In this document: in pieces, positions 5,463 through 6,803 of the stretch
Layout: each line of letters opens with the position of its first letter
How positions within the stretch are numbered: the stretch's first letter is position 1
Origin: Aequorivita sp.
Lineage (GTDB): Bacteria; Bacteroidota; Bacteroidia; Flavobacteriales; Flavobacteriaceae
Direction of reading: 5' to 3'
Assembly (NCBI GenBank): GCA_002733915.1
Contig: NVXN01000001.1
Location: 340,615-347,417 of the forward strand
Length of the DNA stretch: 6,803 bases
Notes under the pieces: generated by a model
The model's input: only the letters and a program-made list of their open reading frames with translations
The model's database searches: none
What the model was told of the DNA's origin: nothing
Program-made: the position numbers and the translations under genes

Positions 5463-6803
5463 AAGGGCACGCAATTGCAAAAGCAATACAGGATGCACAT
5501 CCAGATGATGTTTCTTTAATTAATATTCACGTTGGTGGTTTTGCCACTCCCAGCGGAAACCAACCCGACTTTAGAACCCCTTACGGTTCTGCCATAGTTG
5601 GACAAACAGGCTTAACAGGATATCCTGGCGGGACTGTAAACCGCCATGTGTTCCCGGGTCGCGGAATGAGCCCAGGAGGTACTGCAATGGGCAGAGGCAG
5701 TTGGACAGTATCTTCCAATGAAACACTAGCCTTAGGCTCTGAAGTGAATGTAGCCGTGGAAGCTGAAATAGACGTTAACACTAATGTTATAACAATTCAC
5801 GTGGAAGCTTATTATACGGGAAATAGTCCCGAACCAACCAACAAGTTAAATGTGGCTTTGCTACAAAACAATACCAAAGGGCCTCAAACCGGAGGTGGTC
5901 AAGGCAATAATTACAACCACATGCACCGATTAGTAGAAATGATAACAGGACAATGGGGCGAAGACATTAATACAACAACTTCAGGCACTTTTGTTGATCG
6001 CACCTACACCTATACCATTCCGCCAGATTACAACGGAGTACCGACAGATATTGCAGAGATGGAAGTAGTAGCTTACATTGCAAATAACACACAGGAAATA
6101 CCTAGCGGAAGTCGTGCAAACCCTACCTACGCTGGTATTACAAATGATGATGATGCCAACTTAAGATATATAGTTGAACTCCCGAATACTTGTAAAAACA
6201 CCATAACGCCAGAAGTAAACATCCAAAACATGGGGCAAAACACAATTACTTCTTTAGATATCGAATATGTGATTAATGGGGATGTTCATAACTACACATG
6301 GACCGGAAGTCTTGAAACCCTTCAAAATGAAACTATCGAGCTTCCCGAAGTATCATATAACCTGCAAGGAAACAATACGCTAGAAGTGAGTCTTCCTAAT
6401 GATGATGACAATGCCAATAATGAATCTACAGCATCTTTCAATGAAGCCGTTGAAGGAACCGGAATTGTAAACATGGTCTTAAATACAGATGGATATGGAA
6501 GTGAAGTAAGATGGTATTTAAGAGACGGAGCAGGAGATATAGTTGACTTTGGTGGACCTTACGGAAACAACCAAACCATAAATGAAACTTTTACATTAGA
6601 CGTAGATTGCTATTCTTTTGAAATACGTGATACCTACGGTGACGGCGGTGGGTCAGTAACTTTAACAGATCACCATGGAAACCTTATATATTACACTGAT
6701 GGAGATTATGGCTCAGGTGAAACTATTCAATTCTCGAGTAATGGTGTTTTAGGAGTAAATGACAATCAAATAAGCAACATTGCTTTATATCCAAACCCAG
6801 CAA
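5456..6803 (+). CDS. Omp28-related T9SS cargo protein, 5'-truncated at a breakpoint and running off the window
   Basis: The frame starting with TGT at 5456 stays open to the last base (449 codons). It has no plausible start: upstream in frame it runs only to a TGA at 5417-5419, with no ATG. It opens at CPQGHAIAKAIQDAHP, the part of the Omp28 thioredoxin-like domain just after the first Cys of the CxxC motif. INIHVGG, PDFRTPYG, GYPGGTVNRH and the VALLQNNTKGPQ / NNYNHMHRLV region follow. A CARDB-like beta domain lies at about 6200-6450. A secreted beta-sandwich module with VRWYLRDGAG and DTYGDGGG lies at about 6461-6740. From about 6752 the start of a T9SS type A sorting domain appears (GVNDNQISNIALYPNPA). 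The intact protein should be exported by Sec and then T9SS. Roughly 40-60 N-terminal residues appear to be missing, judged from remembered family members. It is an unexpressed pseudogene if the junction is real in the cell. Confidence 0.82.

Noticed and set aside
5400..5500. Site-specific invertible switch (shufflon-like) at the head-to-head junction
   Set aside because: No inverted repeat pair or recombinase gene is visible in the window, and neither gene has a start on the other side to be switched to.
5581..5781. Minus-strand Pro/Ser/Thr-rich 66-codon frame
   Set aside because: It is the complement of the Gly/Asn-rich plus-strand T9SS cargo. The composition follows from that strand.
1..6803. 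CRISPR array, tRNA/rRNA, insertion sequence, prophage or defence gene
   Set aside because: I saw no spaced direct repeats, no cloverleaf, and no transposase, integrase or nuclease motifs in any frame.

Overview
The window looks like a piece of a Flavobacteriaceae (Bacteroidota) chromosome. The signs are low GC, A-rich leaders without Shine-Dalgarno sequences, a TAnnTTTG-type -7 promoter box, a C-terminal fragment of the type IX secretion system (T9SS) plug protein, a DUF3667 protein, two Omp28-related proteins, and the start of a T9SS type A sorting domain. Genus cannot be named from the sequence alone.

Layout. Positions 1-1766 hold a plus-strand run: the tail of the T9SS plug protein (formerly DUF5103), a 365-aa zinc-ribbon/five-TM DUF3667 protein, and apaG only 3 nt further on. 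A minus-strand NRDE/TANGO2-family gene (1756-2466) converges on apaG and overlaps it by 11 bp. Positions 2467-2650 are intergenic. They hold a heptanucleotide tandem repeat (CAGTGTT x4.6) and an inverted copy of the same word about 90 bp away, with a small hairpin between them. A TACCTTTG -7 box then serves pruA (2651-4276), a complete L-glutamate gamma-semialdehyde dehydrogenase with all catalytic residues. A strong 14-bp bidirectional terminator follows at 4300-4334.

The right third is anomalous. A minus-strand Omp28-related protein (4355 to about 5455) and a plus-strand Omp28-related T9SS cargo protein (about 5456 to past the window end) meet head to head. Both lack their 5' ends, with no signal peptides, no start codon of their own and no intergenic promoter. 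The minus-strand frame formally runs on to an ATG at 5500, but those first 14-15 codons are antisense to the plus-strand gene. The plus-strand gene resumes inside its WCxxCP thioredoxin-like motif, at the second Cys. This is a rearrangement breakpoint, either a biological deletion or inversion or an assembly/amplification chimera. It is the most noteworthy feature of the window.

How the genes relate. The plug protein is part of T9SS export and the last gene encodes a T9SS cargo, but they need not be coregulated. pruA does proline/arginine catabolism to glutamate. I found no defence system, mobile-element gene, CRISPR array or RNA gene, and I do not claim a new system here.
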